From Diplosphaera chodatii (taxonomy: Eukaryota > Chlorophyta > Trebouxiophyceae > Prasiolales > Stichococcaceae): a stretch of 64,000 nucleotides of DNA. The position numbers were made by a program, and so were the translations under genes. The stretch is taken from contig JAALGY010000019.1 in assembly GCA_032358165.1 (NCBI GenBank), positions 1,240,001 through 1,304,000 of the forward strand. Direction: 5' to 3'. The notes below the pieces were generated by a model. That model was not told the DNA's origin and searched no databases. It worked only from the letters and a program-made list of their open reading frames with translations. Below, piece by piece: positions 1-15,142 of the stretch; within the stretch, counting starts at the first letter, position 1; each line of letters begins with the position of its first letter.

Positions 1-202
1 AGTGTCCACCTCCAGGTTTTGCTGTGTTTGAGCATTCAGTGCATCTGCTGCAGCAAAGCGGCGCACTGGGCAGTGCATGGCTTTACACCAGCAATCACAA
101 AGGGCTTCCTACCAGACATCTGTGGACCAGCAGGTGACAGCGATCAACCCAGCAGCAAGCGCTTGCGCCTGAGCGAGCCTCAGATACACAGCCTGGAGCC
201 AG

Positions 203-1742
203 ATGGTCAGCGGGGCAAGGACCAGCAGCGCTTCAGTGCAGCAGCCGCACCACAGGTGCCGCTGCCGCCGGGAGCAATGCAATCTCACCTTGTGCAGCGG
301 CATCCTCTGCCGTCCCTTGAAAGGCGAGGGCTGTCACCTCCCACGACACCATTGCCTCATCGACACTTGCCACGGAGCCTTTGAGTGGCTCCAGCAGACG
401 TGTGTTGCGGCTGTTGCATGCAGCTTCTTCGGGGAGTTCATGTCTGCGCCTGACGGCGGCCAGCCCGTGATCATCACAGGTGCTTCCGTCTGCCGCAATG
501 ACCAGCCATGACACCTCCAAATCAGCAGACTTGCTGGGCTGCATGCAAGGCTGCCGCAATGCCCAGCTGCAACTCCGAAATCAGCACACTGGCTAGGCTG
601 CATGCGAGGCTGGCACTCACGTGCAGGCGGCATGGACAGCTGGCCAGCCCGGCAACGCTGGCAGGATCTGGACTACCTGCGGGCTATCGCCGGGGCGCGG
701 ACTGTTCCAGTTGAGGTGTGCACATTCAGTTGGTGCACCCGTGTACTGGCAGTGTGTGCTCTCTCTGTCCATGCACCTGCTGACTGCACACGCATGCAGT
801 TTCTCTACCTGCAGTCTTGTTTTGCAGATCGGACAGCATTATCTGGCGGCCGAGTGGGGACAGCGGCTCATGACGCTGTCAGACTTCATCGACCAGCACC
901 TGCTGCCAACTACCTCAGACAGCACCCGCACAGCAGGTGAGCGAAGCGTTGCCTGAGTTCAGATCACCACACTGTCAGAACACCTCATCGGGCTGCTGAT
1001 GGCCAGTGGGTCACCAGAATATTGGAAGTAAAGTTCGTCCTCTCTGCAGGGCAGGGGCGCGGCTACCTGGCGCAGCATGAGCTGTTCGAGCAGATCCCGC
1101 AGCTGCGGGCTGACATCTGTGAGCCAGAGTACTGCTGCCTGGGCTCTGGTGTGCCGGCACGCGTCAACGCCTGGCTGGGGCCTCCTGGAACGGTGCTTCC
1201 TTCAAGATGTCTTGCACCGAGCAGGCTGTGGGACGCCTGCCGCAAGCCGTCACGACTTCGACTTCGTGCTCTTTGAGTTCAATCTGGCTGTCTTGTGCTG
1301 CTGCAGGTGACGCCGCTGCACACGGATCCGTACCACAACCTCCTGGCGCAGGTCGTGGGGCGCAAGCATGTGCGCCTCTACCCTCCGCAGGCGACGCCCC
1401 GGCTGTACCCCTTTGAGTCGGGCTTCACGACAAACTGCAGCCAGGTGCGCCTGCTGCGGGTGGATCCGCGACACACCTCCAAAGATCACACAGCAGTGTT
1501 TGCTGAATCAGAACTAACAGTAGCAGCTGACCGCACATGGTGCGGCCATTCAAGTTCAGCTCAGGGTCATGCTGCAGGTGGATGTTGACGCCCCAGACAC
1601 AGAGCAGTTCCCGCAGTTCGCGGACCTGGATCATTGGGACTGTATATTGGAGCCAGGCGACATGCTGTTCATTCCGACAAGGTGGTGGCACTACGTCAAG
1701 TCATTGACTGTGAGCTTCTCAGTGAGCTTCTGGTGGCAGTGA
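203..1742 (+). CDS. JmjC-domain Fe(II)/2-oxoglutarate hydroxylase, JMJD5/KDM8 (plant JMJ30) type
   Basis: Exons that I can join: up to 479, 627-715, 828-936, 1050-1192, 1307-1444, 1578-1742. The product carries the JMJD5 cupin signature: QPVIITG, then GMDSWPARQRW, VPVEIG, GYLAQHELFEQIP, the metal-binding HTD (His 1319-1321, Asp 1325-1327), GRKHVRLYPP with the lysine that should hold 2-oxoglutarate, and the distal RWWHYVKSL (His 1689-1691), ending SFSVSFWWQ-stop as in the family. JMJD5/JMJ30 proteins are nuclear/cytosolic oxygenases described as arginyl hydroxylases or lysine demethylases; plant JMJ30 is linked to the circadian clock. The 5' end is not resolved: 203 is only the limit of the open frame feeding the first clear exon, and earlier exons may lie left of it or outside the window. 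The gene converges with cytochrome c1. Confidence 0.85.
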
Positions 1743-2095
1743 ACGCTGCGGGTTGTGCTGTTGCGGGTGTGCCAGTGCGGTGTTCTGAGATGGGGCATAC
1801 CTGATTGTTGCTGGTTAGTGTGGCAGCTGGTTTTGACTGATTTGGCAAGCGATTTGTATCCTTTATCAGGTCTGTTCGAAGTTGTGATCCGATTGTCGCC
1901 TGAACCTTATGCTGCCAGTCTGATTACTCTGCTGCCCAAGGCATCTTCTCGACAGCAGGCTATGCAGTAGGCACGGCGCAAGTTATCTGCCAAACCTCGT
2001 TGTAGGTACCCCCCAGCAAGTCCCCAAAAGCGCTGCCTCATATTGCCCGGGTCGAGCACCCCGCCACGGCCATTGCCACCACTGATGCAGGGCAT
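1743..2095. other. Convergent 3' intergenic stretch
   Basis: Lies between the stop codons of the JmjC gene (+) and the cytochrome c1 gene (-). It is presumably the two 3' UTRs. I see no convincing exon, RNA gene or repeat in it. Confidence 0.6.
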
Positions 2096-4554
2096 CTAGT
2101 GCACGACATCCACAATGATGCGGCGGGACTTGACTGGCGCCCACTTCCACCGCTTGTAGTACACTGCAGCAGCATAAACCGGCGCTCAGCTCCACTGGTT
2201 TGGCACATCGCCTGAACACTCTGCAGGGATGATGGCAGCTCGGCAGCTCCGACTGCGTATGTAAAGCAGGCCACTCAGCACCTGCGGTGACCAGCACGAT
2301 GGCCAGGACGAAGATGAACTTGGTGCCTACGGAAGAGATGTGTTCAGAGCTCATTGTCGTTTGAACAAAGGCAGGTGCAGACGAAAGTACTGCGTTTGCA
2401 ATGCCAGGCTTAGGCAAAATGCCATGCTATGGGGGCCCAAATCCCTGTCTGATATGGACACTCTGCATGCAGCGTACCCATGAGCTTGCGATCGTCATGC
2501 TCAGGCTCTGCAAAGACAGGATGATCGACCATTGGTCAGCTGGCAACACCATTGCTACAGCTGGCTCACAGAACAACAGCGATATACAGGTTTGACGCAG
2601 AAGTACCTGCTGCCCAGCTGAGGAAGGTGACCACATCCTGCACAGCAGTGTAGAAAGTCAGGAGGGCGCCCACACGTCCAATGAGTGCAGTTGTGCTCAT
2701 GCACTTACGGCACAATGGTCATTTCCACCACACATATCACAGAGCGTCGTGACACACAATGTCTGACATATGAGCCGTCCTTCCAGGGCATGCACACCTT
2801 GGCCTGCTGTGACTCGGTGGCTGGGGTTCCATCCTCATACTCGACACCTGCGGTGCAGACCAACATGACATTGCACGACAGTGTTTCCCTTCATGTTCAC
2901 GAACAGCAGCGGCTTGTGCACTCAACACATGAGACTAAACAGGCATGGCTTGTCTAGGCCATTCGGGCACTTCCATGGCCAAGAAAACATCTCACCTTCG
3001 TCCGCCAGCATCTTCGGCATGGCAATGGCACCGCCAGGGAAGTCTGCAGGTATGACAAGCAGCGTCAGGGGTTGGAACGTGTGCATTCAGACCAGACTGA
3101 AGACAGATCAGCAGCAAGTGAGTGGGGGCTGTGCATATACAGATGAGGTTGTCAAGTCAGAGCAGAGGTGCTGACGCACAAGGGTTGTAGTGCAGCCCCT
3201 CGCGGACCTGCATCAAATGTGAAGAAGTGTCAGGAGCCAACGCATCGGCATTGACAGCCAAAAATGACAAGCACTGCATGCATCATCCCTCATGCAGCAA
3301 CAGGGGCACGCCGGTGGTCACCGAGACGCCCGCCGGCGGATCCCGGTAGCCCAGCAGCAGCGAGAAGACGTAGTTGTGGCCGTCGTGGCGGGCCTTCGTG
3401 ATGAGGGACAGGTCCGGCGGGTAGGCGCCGCCGTTGGCCGCTCGCGCCGCATTCTCGTTGGCGTATGGCCTCGGCAGCGGGTCCGCTAGCCGTCCAGGAC
3501 GCTCAAACGTCTCGCCCTCGTCATTTGGTCCATCCTCCACCTGTTCAGGATGAGATTCGCAAATGTGAATGTGTTTGTCAGGCGAAACGAACATTTGTCC
3601 TGGCATGTAGCATGCACAAATGATGACGTGCAACACATTGGCGGCACCAGAAGCAGAACACCATGACAACCGCCGCATTGAGTGGCGCGACACAATCGCC
3701 AGCCGTATCAGCGTTACCTCGATGTCAGCAGCCATGGTCTTGGCTTCCTCCTCTGTATATGCTACATCCACCAGGTTACGGAAGTGTAGCTGCTGCACGC
3801 TGTGGCACGCCGCACACACCTGCCATCAGGAGCCACTGAATGAGAGCGGTATGAACCGTCGCTGCTGGACCAACACGCCTGATGTCCAGCCCAATGATAC
3901 TGATTACCGGATGTGTAAGACCCATGCAACACGTCGGCTGCAACCCGGCTATGATTTGACATGTGAAGCGACTCGCATAGCAGTATGTTGTAAGCCCATA
4001 CCTGCTGGTAGACCTGGTACCCACGCCGGATCGATGCGTGGTCGTATGAGCTGAAGGGGCCCTCATGCGACCAGGGGTGCTTGGGCGCATGCAGACCGTG
4101 CTCCGCCTCGTCCTCCGCCAGCGCGATGTGGGTGCCTGCGCCCACGGCCGCCGCTGCAGCGCCCGCCATGCCCCATCCCACCCAGCTTTTGTTGCCAGCG
4201 GCAGATCCCTCAGGAGCGGTGTGCACCTGACTTGCAGCGGCCGCGCCAGCCCCAGGCAACACCTGATGCAGATGATCGAACAGATTGCAGAGCTGAGCGT
4301 CACAGCCGTCACGCAGCCCAGGATTCGACTGCTATCGGAATGTAGGGTGATGGAGAGTATGTCAATCCGCCCCAACAAACCTGCTCTGATGGCGCCCATC
4401 AATGCACTCATGCATGGCAGTTCATCAAGGTTGAATGCATGCTGCCGTTGCTCGCTCTTCGGGAATGCACCTGCGGCAGACCCTGCGAGCTGAATCCGCC
4501 GGTGCCACTCTGGCGCAGCGCCCGCGCCAGCACACCGCCGCCCTTGCGCATCAT
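2096..4554 (-). CDS. CYC1: Cytochrome c1, heme subunit of mitochondrial complex III
   Basis: Eleven exons (high to low): 4554-4471, 4262-4002, 3819-3718, 3540-3322, 3207-3180, 3043-2996, 2847-2798, 2637-2607, 2507-2478, 2326-2282, 2163-2096. Together they give 321 residues, the usual family length, with all phases consistent. The start is the first Met of [15 protein letters not shown], a basic mitochondrial presequence; a second hydrophobic segment ([15 protein letters not shown]) fits the bipartite sorting signal for the intermembrane space. Heme attachment is CAACH (residues 117-121, bases 3816-3802); the axial Met is in AIAMPKM (about residue 240); the single C-terminal anchor is [13 protein letters not shown], followed by the basic matrix tail [14 protein letters not shown]. 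The protein passes electrons from the Rieske protein to cytochrome c. Seven of the exons are under 70 bases. It is divergent from NDUFV1. Confidence 0.95.
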
Positions 4555-4852
4555 CCTGGCGGCTTGAGGATCGCCACTGCAGAGTGGCAGTCATCAAGTA
4601 TCCTTTACAATCAGTCAATCACACTGTGCTGGTTGCAACATTAGGGCTTTGCAGTTGGACGCACGTGCCTGCTCTTGAGCTGACCACGACGGCGAGTTCA
4701 CAGCCAGGCGGACCTTGAGCGCCACTGCTCGTTGGTGTACCACTCGTGTTGAACGTGCAGAACCGGCTCAGCGGCACCGCGGCGCCCGAGGAGGCATTCG
4801 ACTTTGGGCGCAAGGGGTGGGTGAGGAAATCTTAGTATAGTAGTGTAACGGC
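4555..4852. promoter_or_regulatory. Shared divergent promoter region, CYC1 / NDUFV1
   Basis: Only 298 bases separate the start codons of cytochrome c1 (minus strand) and the complex I 51-kDa subunit (plus strand). Both 5' UTRs and both promoters must fit here unless one gene has an upstream non-coding exon. I recognise no specific factor site. The functional pairing is inference from the gene order. Confidence 0.5.
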
Positions 4853-8129
<3,277 letters not shown>

Positions 8130-8304
8130 GGACTGGCCAGCGAGACGCCTGCTTTCTGATGGTTTTCGGGGTGTCTTCACCTTGTGTGTCATCTTGTGTT
8201 TGTTTGACCAGCATTGTTTGACACATCCAGCCACTGGTGTACAGGAGCCCTCAACGTGCTGGGCATGCCCTATGACTTTGTTGCAACTGCAGCGTTAAGC
8301 CTTG

Positions 8305-8309
8305 TGTAA
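8305..8309 (+). terminator. Possible TGTAA polyadenylation signal of NDUFV1
   Basis: The pentamer TGTAA, the usual polyadenylation signal in chlorophyte mRNAs, occurs about 175 bases after the NDUFV1 stop, in the 298-base gap before the convergent DedA gene. One short match proves little on its own. Confidence 0.3.
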
Positions 8310-8427
8310 GACGGTGTACCGTACAGCGGAAATTGGGTCCTGAACACGAGCAGGAAACCACGGCTGCAAGTGCTAGCAAAGCCCAAAACGATGCAAGCAG
8401 TGCCCAGCGCATTCAGCCGGCACCACC

Positions 8428-10145
8428 CTAGGTCGCCCTGCCCGGTTGTTGTCCTTCCGCCTTCCTGGCGGCCCACACCTCGTAGATGATGGGCAGCACG
8501 GACACCGCAACAATGGCCCCAACCACTGCTGCGAAGTTGTGCTGCAGACAAGCGAGACTGAGAGTGTTCATGGACCCTGAACCGCAGCATGTGGTCACAA
8601 GCAGCATGCATAGCCGTCGTACTTCCTGCATTGCAATTGATCTTCAGGCGAGATCATGCACCTGTACGAAGGGCAAGTTGCCAAACATGTAGCCAGCCCC
8701 CACAAACAGCACCGCCCAAAGAATGGCACCACCTACATTGTACCTGCGCAGCCGCACACCCACAGCGTCCCAAGGCATATGTGTGTCAAAGCGGACTGGA
8801 CTTGCGACATGACACGGCCTCTGCACCCTACATCACAAAGCCAAGAAGCAGACTCACGCTGCAAAGGTGGAATAATCCATCTTGCCGACGCCGGCAACAA
8901 AGGGTGCAAAGGTGCGCACGATCGGCACAAAGCGTGCCAACACGACCGTCTTGCCGCCATGCTTGGCGTAAAAGCGTTGTGTCTTCTCCACATAGGAGGG
9001 GTTCACTACCCTCGACTGCAACGCCTTGCGGCCTGCAGAGACAGGTTGAGGACGCTCAGAGCTGCTGCTCCCCATGTGCAGTGCGTGTTGCCATGGCTAG
9101 GTCATGACGACCGGCATAGTCACTGGCACTGTCGCTTGACAGGGCATGGTGCACCATGTGGTCTGTGATACACAGGGACAGGATATCATGCAAACCAAAG
9201 CTGTCGGCTCACCAAAGAACTGGCCGGCCGCATAGTTGACAGCATCCCCCAGGATCGCGGCGGCAATGAAGGTGCCCAGCAGCGGCAGCAGGCCAAGGTG
9301 CCCCAGCGCCGCCAGGCTGCCGGCAGCGAACAGCAGCGAGTCGCCCGGAAGGAAGGGCGTCACCACCTGTGGCACACATTACAGGTGGGGTGCGACGCCT
9401 ACCATTGGGCACCACCAGCGCGCGACAGCAAAACAGTGGCGAGGCCTGTGCAGCCATATGCGTGCCAAGTGACGAGGATGCTCTGCATCGGTGCACTTTG
9501 TGTGCAGACGGCGGGGAGGTGGAATGGACTGCAGCCACGCAGCATCATTATGTGAGGCGCTCACCAGGCCGGTCTCACAGAAGACTATGGCCGCAAGCAG
9601 CGCATATGCTCTGCCGCGGCCCTGCTCTGCGATGATGTTGCCCAGATGCTTGTCCAGGTGCAGCACCATGTCGACCAGCCCTGCGGCAGTATGATGCTCC
9701 GCTCACACAGCTGAGCAGCAGCTGCGTGCACTTGCCGTCATCACGCTGCGGCAGCAACGGCATGAGTGCATGCTGGAGGATGGTGCCGGGAGCTCAGGCA
9801 AGCAGGCAGGCTCGCACATGCAAATGGGCTGGATGATCCAGTGGCGCTGCTGCTTGCCCACGACGGAGCAGGCAGCAGCACCGCCATGCACATCAGCGTT
9901 GCCATGCACACCAGCGCACGCACCGCCGGCGCTGGCGGAGCGGGCAACCCGACTGACAGCCTGCAAGGTGCACCCTGGTCTGGTGCACAGCGTCGAAGCG
10001 GCGCAACCACATCACGGGGTGGAGTGGACGGGACTACTTGCACGACAGAGTGGTACGAAAACCTGCTGCAGCTGTGCACGGATGACGCCAGCTCCTTTCG
10101 AGCTCTGGCGTCTGCTCCACTTGCTGTGCAGCATGGCGTCAGCAT
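8428..10145 (-). CDS. DedA family (VTT / SNARE-associated domain) membrane protein, probably organellar
   Basis: Six exons (high to low): 10145-9818, 9680-9565, 9366-9213, 9032-8858, 8743-8662, 8541-8428, giving 322 residues in phase. The core is a textbook DedA protein: [32 protein letters not shown], then the re-entrant glycine-rich [36 protein letters not shown] (the conserved FxRFxPxxR-like segment), [18 protein letters not shown], and hydrophobic helices to the end. DedA proteins are inner-membrane or thylakoid/ER lipid or ion transport proteins. The N-terminal ~110 residues are not DedA-like: Ser/Ala/Arg-rich followed by a hydrophobic stretch ([12 protein letters not shown]), which would fit an organelle transit peptide. 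The exact start is uncertain; in-frame Met codons also occur at 10208 and 10295. Confidence 0.85.
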
Positions 10146-10915
10146 CACGTGATGCCTACGACGCTTCTGCTGTTTCGGCTGGGTCGTTGGCACCGGCCGA
10201 GCTTGCATCGCCGCCGCATTGGGTGCGTACAGTCTGCTGTGACAAGATGCCTGGAGCATGCACCCGCTGGCATGCAGCACCCTGTGCGCCATCATGTCCG
10301 CCGCACAAAAGCCAACGCCTCAAGTGTGCACGACAGTTGTGCGATCTAAAATGTCACAAAACCAGTGGATTCAACAGCTGATGAGATTGCCTGACAAATT
10401 TCTCACGGTGCTGTCAAGACCCTGTGCTGCAGCGCCCGGTGAGCAGATGTGGCAACAGAGCTGATCCACTCTTGGGTGTCCACTGATGGCAATATCTTTT
10501 CTTGTGCACTGCAACGCTGGCTGTGAACGAACAATAAACTTGGAAGAGCTGGCCGGCCGGGATGGAATGCTTGATCAGTGCTGAGCTGGCGCAGGGTGCA
10601 GGTCTGCAGGATCCACCTGGGCGTTGTTGGGACCTAGGAAGAGGCTTACAGCACAGAAGCAGGTTCGAACGCTCAAAACATTACACATGCATAGATGCTG
10701 ACTTGAAGCCTTGGCAGTCTGCAGCTTGTCAGTCGAGGAAGATGCAGCCACCGTGCCGCAACCGCAATCGTGCCTGATCTGCGGGCATGCAGACGACGAT
10801 GGCGTACACACTCAGGTGTTGTCGCATGGCATATCAGCGAGCGCATCATATGATACATGTCAGCAGATCACAATGCAGCAATCAGCAGTGGGACAGCGGG
10901 GAACTGACAATCGTC
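10146..10915. other. Divergent intergenic region, DedA / GNAT
   Basis: About 770 bases between the DedA start (-) and the GNAT start (+). Open frames are present on both strands, but none has a recognisable domain or joins in phase to a neighbour. The right part (10560-10915) could hold a 5' UTR or upstream exon of the GNAT gene. I see nothing firm. Confidence 0.4.
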
Positions 10916-12136
10916 ATGGCAGCCAAGCGGCAACAGCCACGGCCGCCAGTCAGAACACTGCTGCCGATGATCCCACGCATACGTAGACCTCAGCGCTTCG
11001 CGTTTGTAACAAACCCAGCAGATCTGGATCCAGCAGAGGTGCACCATACAGCTGCATTTACTTCGTCACGTCATGCGGAAGGCGTTGTCTGCGTCTGATG
11101 GATGCAGGCTGCCAACAGGATCTAGCTGACAGGCTGACAGTGCTGTCATCCAACAGGTTGACGCGCTTTGGAGGCTTGCGTTTGGAGCGCAGCCGCAGGA
11201 GCCTCGCCGTTGGCGCACCCCTGAACGCTGGGAGACAGTGCTGCGCCACTCGTATGCAGTGAGTGGTTTCTCTGGGCCACAGCCAATGTCAATCGTTTAC
11301 ACTGTCCGATGACCAAAATGCTGGTCTCCTAAGTATATGTCATGAACGGCGAGATGCGTTACGCCTCGAGCTGCAGGTGCAGGCTGTGTTCGAGGTGATA
11401 CCAGCCCCACGAGCAGGCAGCGAGGCACAGCAGAGCAGGCGCCGCCTCGTAGGGTTTGCACGGTGCGAATGCCCAGCCGCACTGCCGCGTGTAGCTGTGC
11501 CACTGGAGGAGCAAATTGCTTGCAAGCTGCACTGGCGCTACTTGCCTGCTGACGAGCATATGTGGGGTGCTGCTGCAGGGCTATATCAGACGGCATCTTT
11601 GCGGCTCTGGTGTGTGACGTGATGGTGCACCCAGACCTTCAGGTAAGTGTTGCCAGGCCGTTGCGTCGACTGATGTGGAATGAGCCACGTCCTTCAGGCG
11701 TGATGAGGATGACACCAGTGTATGGTTTGCACCGCAGAGGCAGGGGCTGGGCAAGAAGATGATGGCGGCGCTGCTCAAGCATGTGCGGCGGAAGGGTCCC
11801 AGCAGCTTTGGCGCCTTCCCACGCCCCAAGCAGGTGCATGTTTGAAACCTGCAACCTGGTTGCAGCAGCACCTTCCTCTTCAGGGTTCCATTGGAACGGG
11901 AGGCAGCCTCAGCATTGGATGGTGGACATGTGGCTGCCTGTAGCCGGTGGCCATGTCATGACGCTGTGGTGCATCTGCCACAGCGCATGTTCTTTTGGGA
12001 GACGGGCTTCCGAGTGACGAGCAAGTACCGCGTCATGCGCTACCAGCTGCCGGCGCACGATGCAGGCGGCCCCACCAGCGAGCTGCTCGGCAGCATGCCC
12101 CCGGCTAGGGTGCCCACCATCAAACGACTGGTTTGA
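10916..12136 (+). CDS. GNAT-family N-acetyltransferase, plant plastid-like
   Basis: Six exons: 10916-11038, 11157-11258, 11377-11462, 11579-11642, 11738-11833, 11984-12136, giving 207 residues in phase. The product has a basic leader (MAAKRQQPRPPVRTLLP), then VDALWRLAFGAQP, VGFARAISDGIFAALVCDVMV, HPDLQRQGLGKKMMAALLKH and MFFWETGFRVTSKYRVMRYQ. RQGLGKKMM is GNAT motif A, the pyrophosphate-binding Q/RxxGxG/A loop for acetyl-CoA, and FARA(x)SDGIFAALVCDVMVHPDLQ matches the plant subfamily that includes GNATs acting on chloroplast proteins and serotonin. Substrate cannot be read from sequence. The leader could be a short transit peptide. The gene converges with the RING protein. Confidence 0.82.
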
Positions 12137-12757
12137 TGGCGTGGCAGCCGTTATGGTGAGCAGCATCTGTTGCTGCTATCAGGGTCGAGGCGGTAACACG
12201 TCGACTGGTGATGGAGTTGTCGACATTTACACAGCCTGAACTGCAGGGTTGCGGGTGACAGCTTGACTGTGGATGCTATTGGGTGGCAAATGGACCGCTT
12301 CCTAGTCAGGTATGCATGTTTCAACCGCATGATGACCATGTGCGTGTGCCTGGCAACGAGCTGAGCTATCAGTCTGCATGACACGAATATCTTGCACTGA
12401 AGTGCAGGTGGCTATGCACAAGGCGGCGCTCTATTATGCGGCTGTACCAATGTGGACATATGGGGGTGTAGTGTAGGAAGTCTGAATTTCGAGTGTCTTC
12501 AGAGTCGTGCTGTAGATGTCGTGTTACAGAAGTGCGCTGCAAACCGCAAAGCTGTAATGTCATGATTCGAACCTGCAAAGGTGCCAGGGTCCAAGCATCC
12601 TGATCGGGCTGGCAAGGACCCTATGGGTCTGCCACATCATATGTGGGCCCTCGGCGGTGCCCCTCTTGTCCATCAGCTAGCTGGGACATCATTGTGTGTT
12701 TCTGCCTGCTTGTAGAGGCGCAAGGATTGCAGCTGTCTCGTACTCCGTCAGTCCGTC
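12137..12757. other. Convergent 3' intergenic stretch, GNAT / RING protein
   Basis: About 620 bases between two stop codons. No exon joins to either neighbour, and no repeat or RNA structure stands out. Confidence 0.5.
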
Positions 12758-15142
12758 TCATGCGATGACATGGAAGCCTTGGATCTTGAGCCGGCAGAAG
12801 GGGCACAGCGGTGGCTTCTTATGGAGCTCACAGAGCGATAGTGCACACTCCACTGCATATGCAGACAACAGAGGGTCTGTGATGTGAGTGACTCTATCAT
12901 GGGCAGCAGTGCGGCATCAGAGCATCATGTATACGCAGCCTGCTGTGCCCCTCACCGCACAATCGGTGGCTGCAACCATTGACGGCCACACCCTCCAGGG
13001 CGTCTAAGCAGATGCCGCACTCTGCTGGCTCCGGTTGCTGCTCTTCAAAGCCCACAATGCTGGTCTGCTGGCTGGCGGCGCCCTCGGCATGTGTTATCCT
13101 GCTCAACACAACGAGTCGACAGTGGCTGCACAACAGTGATGTGCTGCAGTGCTGGTCATATCAGACGCACCACCTGCAAGACAATGCGTACTGGTTTTGC
13201 CAATATGTGGTGGCAGGCAGCGACCTGGACCTTGCCTGCAACTGTGCAGACCTTTGTGCGAGGGTGCTGAAGGTGCGCAGGATGCCACGGCCCGGGGAGG
13301 GGCGCCGTACAGCCGCTGCATCGCTGCCACCATCACCGCTGCCGGCAGTGCCGAGGTTCTCGTCGAGGCCATCATGGCGCCACAGCTGCCGCCAGCCGCC
13401 ACGTCCTGCACTACCAACAACCTGCGCCTGAACGATGCTGCAAAGCCCTCCGCCGCCGCCGCCCGCTGCCTTTGGGACCCAGAGCTTCCCAAGTGTCAGC
13501 CGCATTCTGAACGACACCCCAGCAATGCAGCACACGAGCCGTGCACAGAACGCAGCATCGACTGCAGCATGGCAAGCGGAGCAAGCGCACATGAGTTCGG
13601 CGCCCTCGGCGGACCGCGCATCTGCAGCAGCCCTGGCTTCCATGGCCGCCCTTGCGTGCGCGGCATGGCTGGCAGCCGCCTCGGCTGCGCCTGCCTGCAA
13701 GCGCTCGATGGTGGCGGCATCGTCTGCCAGGCGCCGCAGGGCCACCTCCAGCTGTGCATGGCAACGCAGGACTTTTGCCCATTTACACCAGATGGTGTGT
13801 GAGTAGTTTCTGCAGAACTGCAGGGTTCACTGAGGCAACACTCCTCGTACATCACTGCGCAGCCAGCCAACCCAGGTTGGTAGCCTGCATCAACCCGCCT
13901 CTGCACAGCAGGCCCCTGCCTGTTTGTGCGCATGTGTTGCCGAGACGGCCGCCACAGTGTCGTGCTGCCGTGCTGCCGCCGCTGCTTCCACCGCCAGGTC
14001 CGCCATCCGCTGCGCATCGTCGCATGCACAAATCGCCCTTTCCAGCTCCTGCCGGCAGCTTCGCAGCTGCTGCTGGGTCTCCCTCAGCCGAGTGCTGGTT
14101 CCATCCTCATTGATCAGGGCCGCTTGCATCGTTGAATCCAATGCCGACCGCTCCTGCAGGGCAGCGTGGCTAAGTGGACATCCCACATGCTGCATGGCAA
14201 CCCCCTCACTGTCAGCATCACAGTCAGACCCGTACCTGCTGACTGCTTGCTCGCAGCTCGTCAAGCTGCTCCTCAGCACGCCGCTGCGCGGCTTGTGCAT
14301 CAGCAAGCTGGCCTGCCAGCTGCCGCTCGCTGCAGAGTGCGGCACCTGCCTGCCGTCGCGCCTCTGCTGCAGCGCCCTCAGCCACCTGTGTCACCAGATA
14401 TCCGTGACCACGCCTGCGCGCGATGCTGACATGAAAGGCCATAGCACAGGCCCAGGCTCGTCGAGCTTTCCAACTCCTGGTCATGCAGTTGCTGGCTAAT
14501 CCTGAATGCCAGTACCTGGGCACGCTGCAAGGCTGCCCCAATGCGCTGGTCCCATCGACGCCTCTCGCCAGGCGACGCTGTGTCCGCAGCTGCACACGCC
14601 TCAGTGTGATGGCATATGTCCCGGATGGCAGTGCCGCTACTACTGTGATGCTGGGGCCGCCAGGCTGCCCTGGCGGGGTGTTTCGCTGTCGGCACCACCG
14701 CCCGCGCATCCGGCTGCCGTGGCCTGGGGGTGAATGTGGTCACAAGCTGCATACAGCCTGTGCTGCCTGCTTCTGCGGTCAACACATGCGCTGGCTGGTG
14801 CGGGCAGTCTGTCGCTGCTCTTTCAAAAGCTGCAGATGTGCCAGTGTCAGGCATCTTCGGCTGGGCAGCGGCATTGGTGTCCTGTTCAGTGAGCGGCTGA
14901 CTGTGGTGGCCAGCAGATTTGCTCGCTCCCTCGATCGCGTCTGCTGGCCCCGCGCAGCCTGTGTCAACATCCACCGCGCCTGCCTGCCGACCACTATGGC
15001 TCTGCAGTGCGCTGCTGACTGCTGCGTACTCTGGTGCTGGGAGCTGGATAGCTATCTCTTTCGACTGCTGTGCCAGCTGCGTCTTGCCATGAGGCGACGT
15101 CAGCAGCGACAGCAACGACTCCAGTCGCGTTGCAGCTGTCAT
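12758..15142 (-). CDS. Coiled-coil protein with C-terminal C3HC4 RING finger (probable E3 ubiquitin ligase)
   Basis: The C-terminus is clear: an exon ending at 12956 with PAECGICLDALEGVAVNGC, SHRLC, joined in phase to 12852-12758 reading VECALSLCELHKKPPLCPFC and RLKIQGFHVIA-stop. The Cys/His spacing (CxxC, CxH, CxxC, CPFC) is a RING-HC finger. Upstream minus-strand frames are long and Ala/Glu/Arg/Gln-rich, such as RRLADDAATIERLQAGAAEA, TRLRETQQQLRSCRQELERA and QLADAQAAQRRAEEQLDELR, as expected for a segmented coiled coil. The farthest exon starts MTAATRLESLLSLLTSPHGK at 15142, a plausible N-terminus. Internal exon borders between 13100 and 14700 are not all fixed. The likely role is homo-oligomeric ubiquitin transfer; the substrate is unknown. 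Confidence 0.7.

Noticed and set aside
9904..9930. Signal peptide read from [18 protein letters not shown] in the DedA N-terminus
   Set aside because: It follows ~75 in-frame residues, so it is not at the N-terminus in the chosen model. I kept it as part of a possible bipartite transit peptide rather than a secretory signal.
13149..13802. Plus-strand 217-codon frame
   Set aside because: It is antisense to the coiled-coil exons of the RING gene, with no domain or splice logic.
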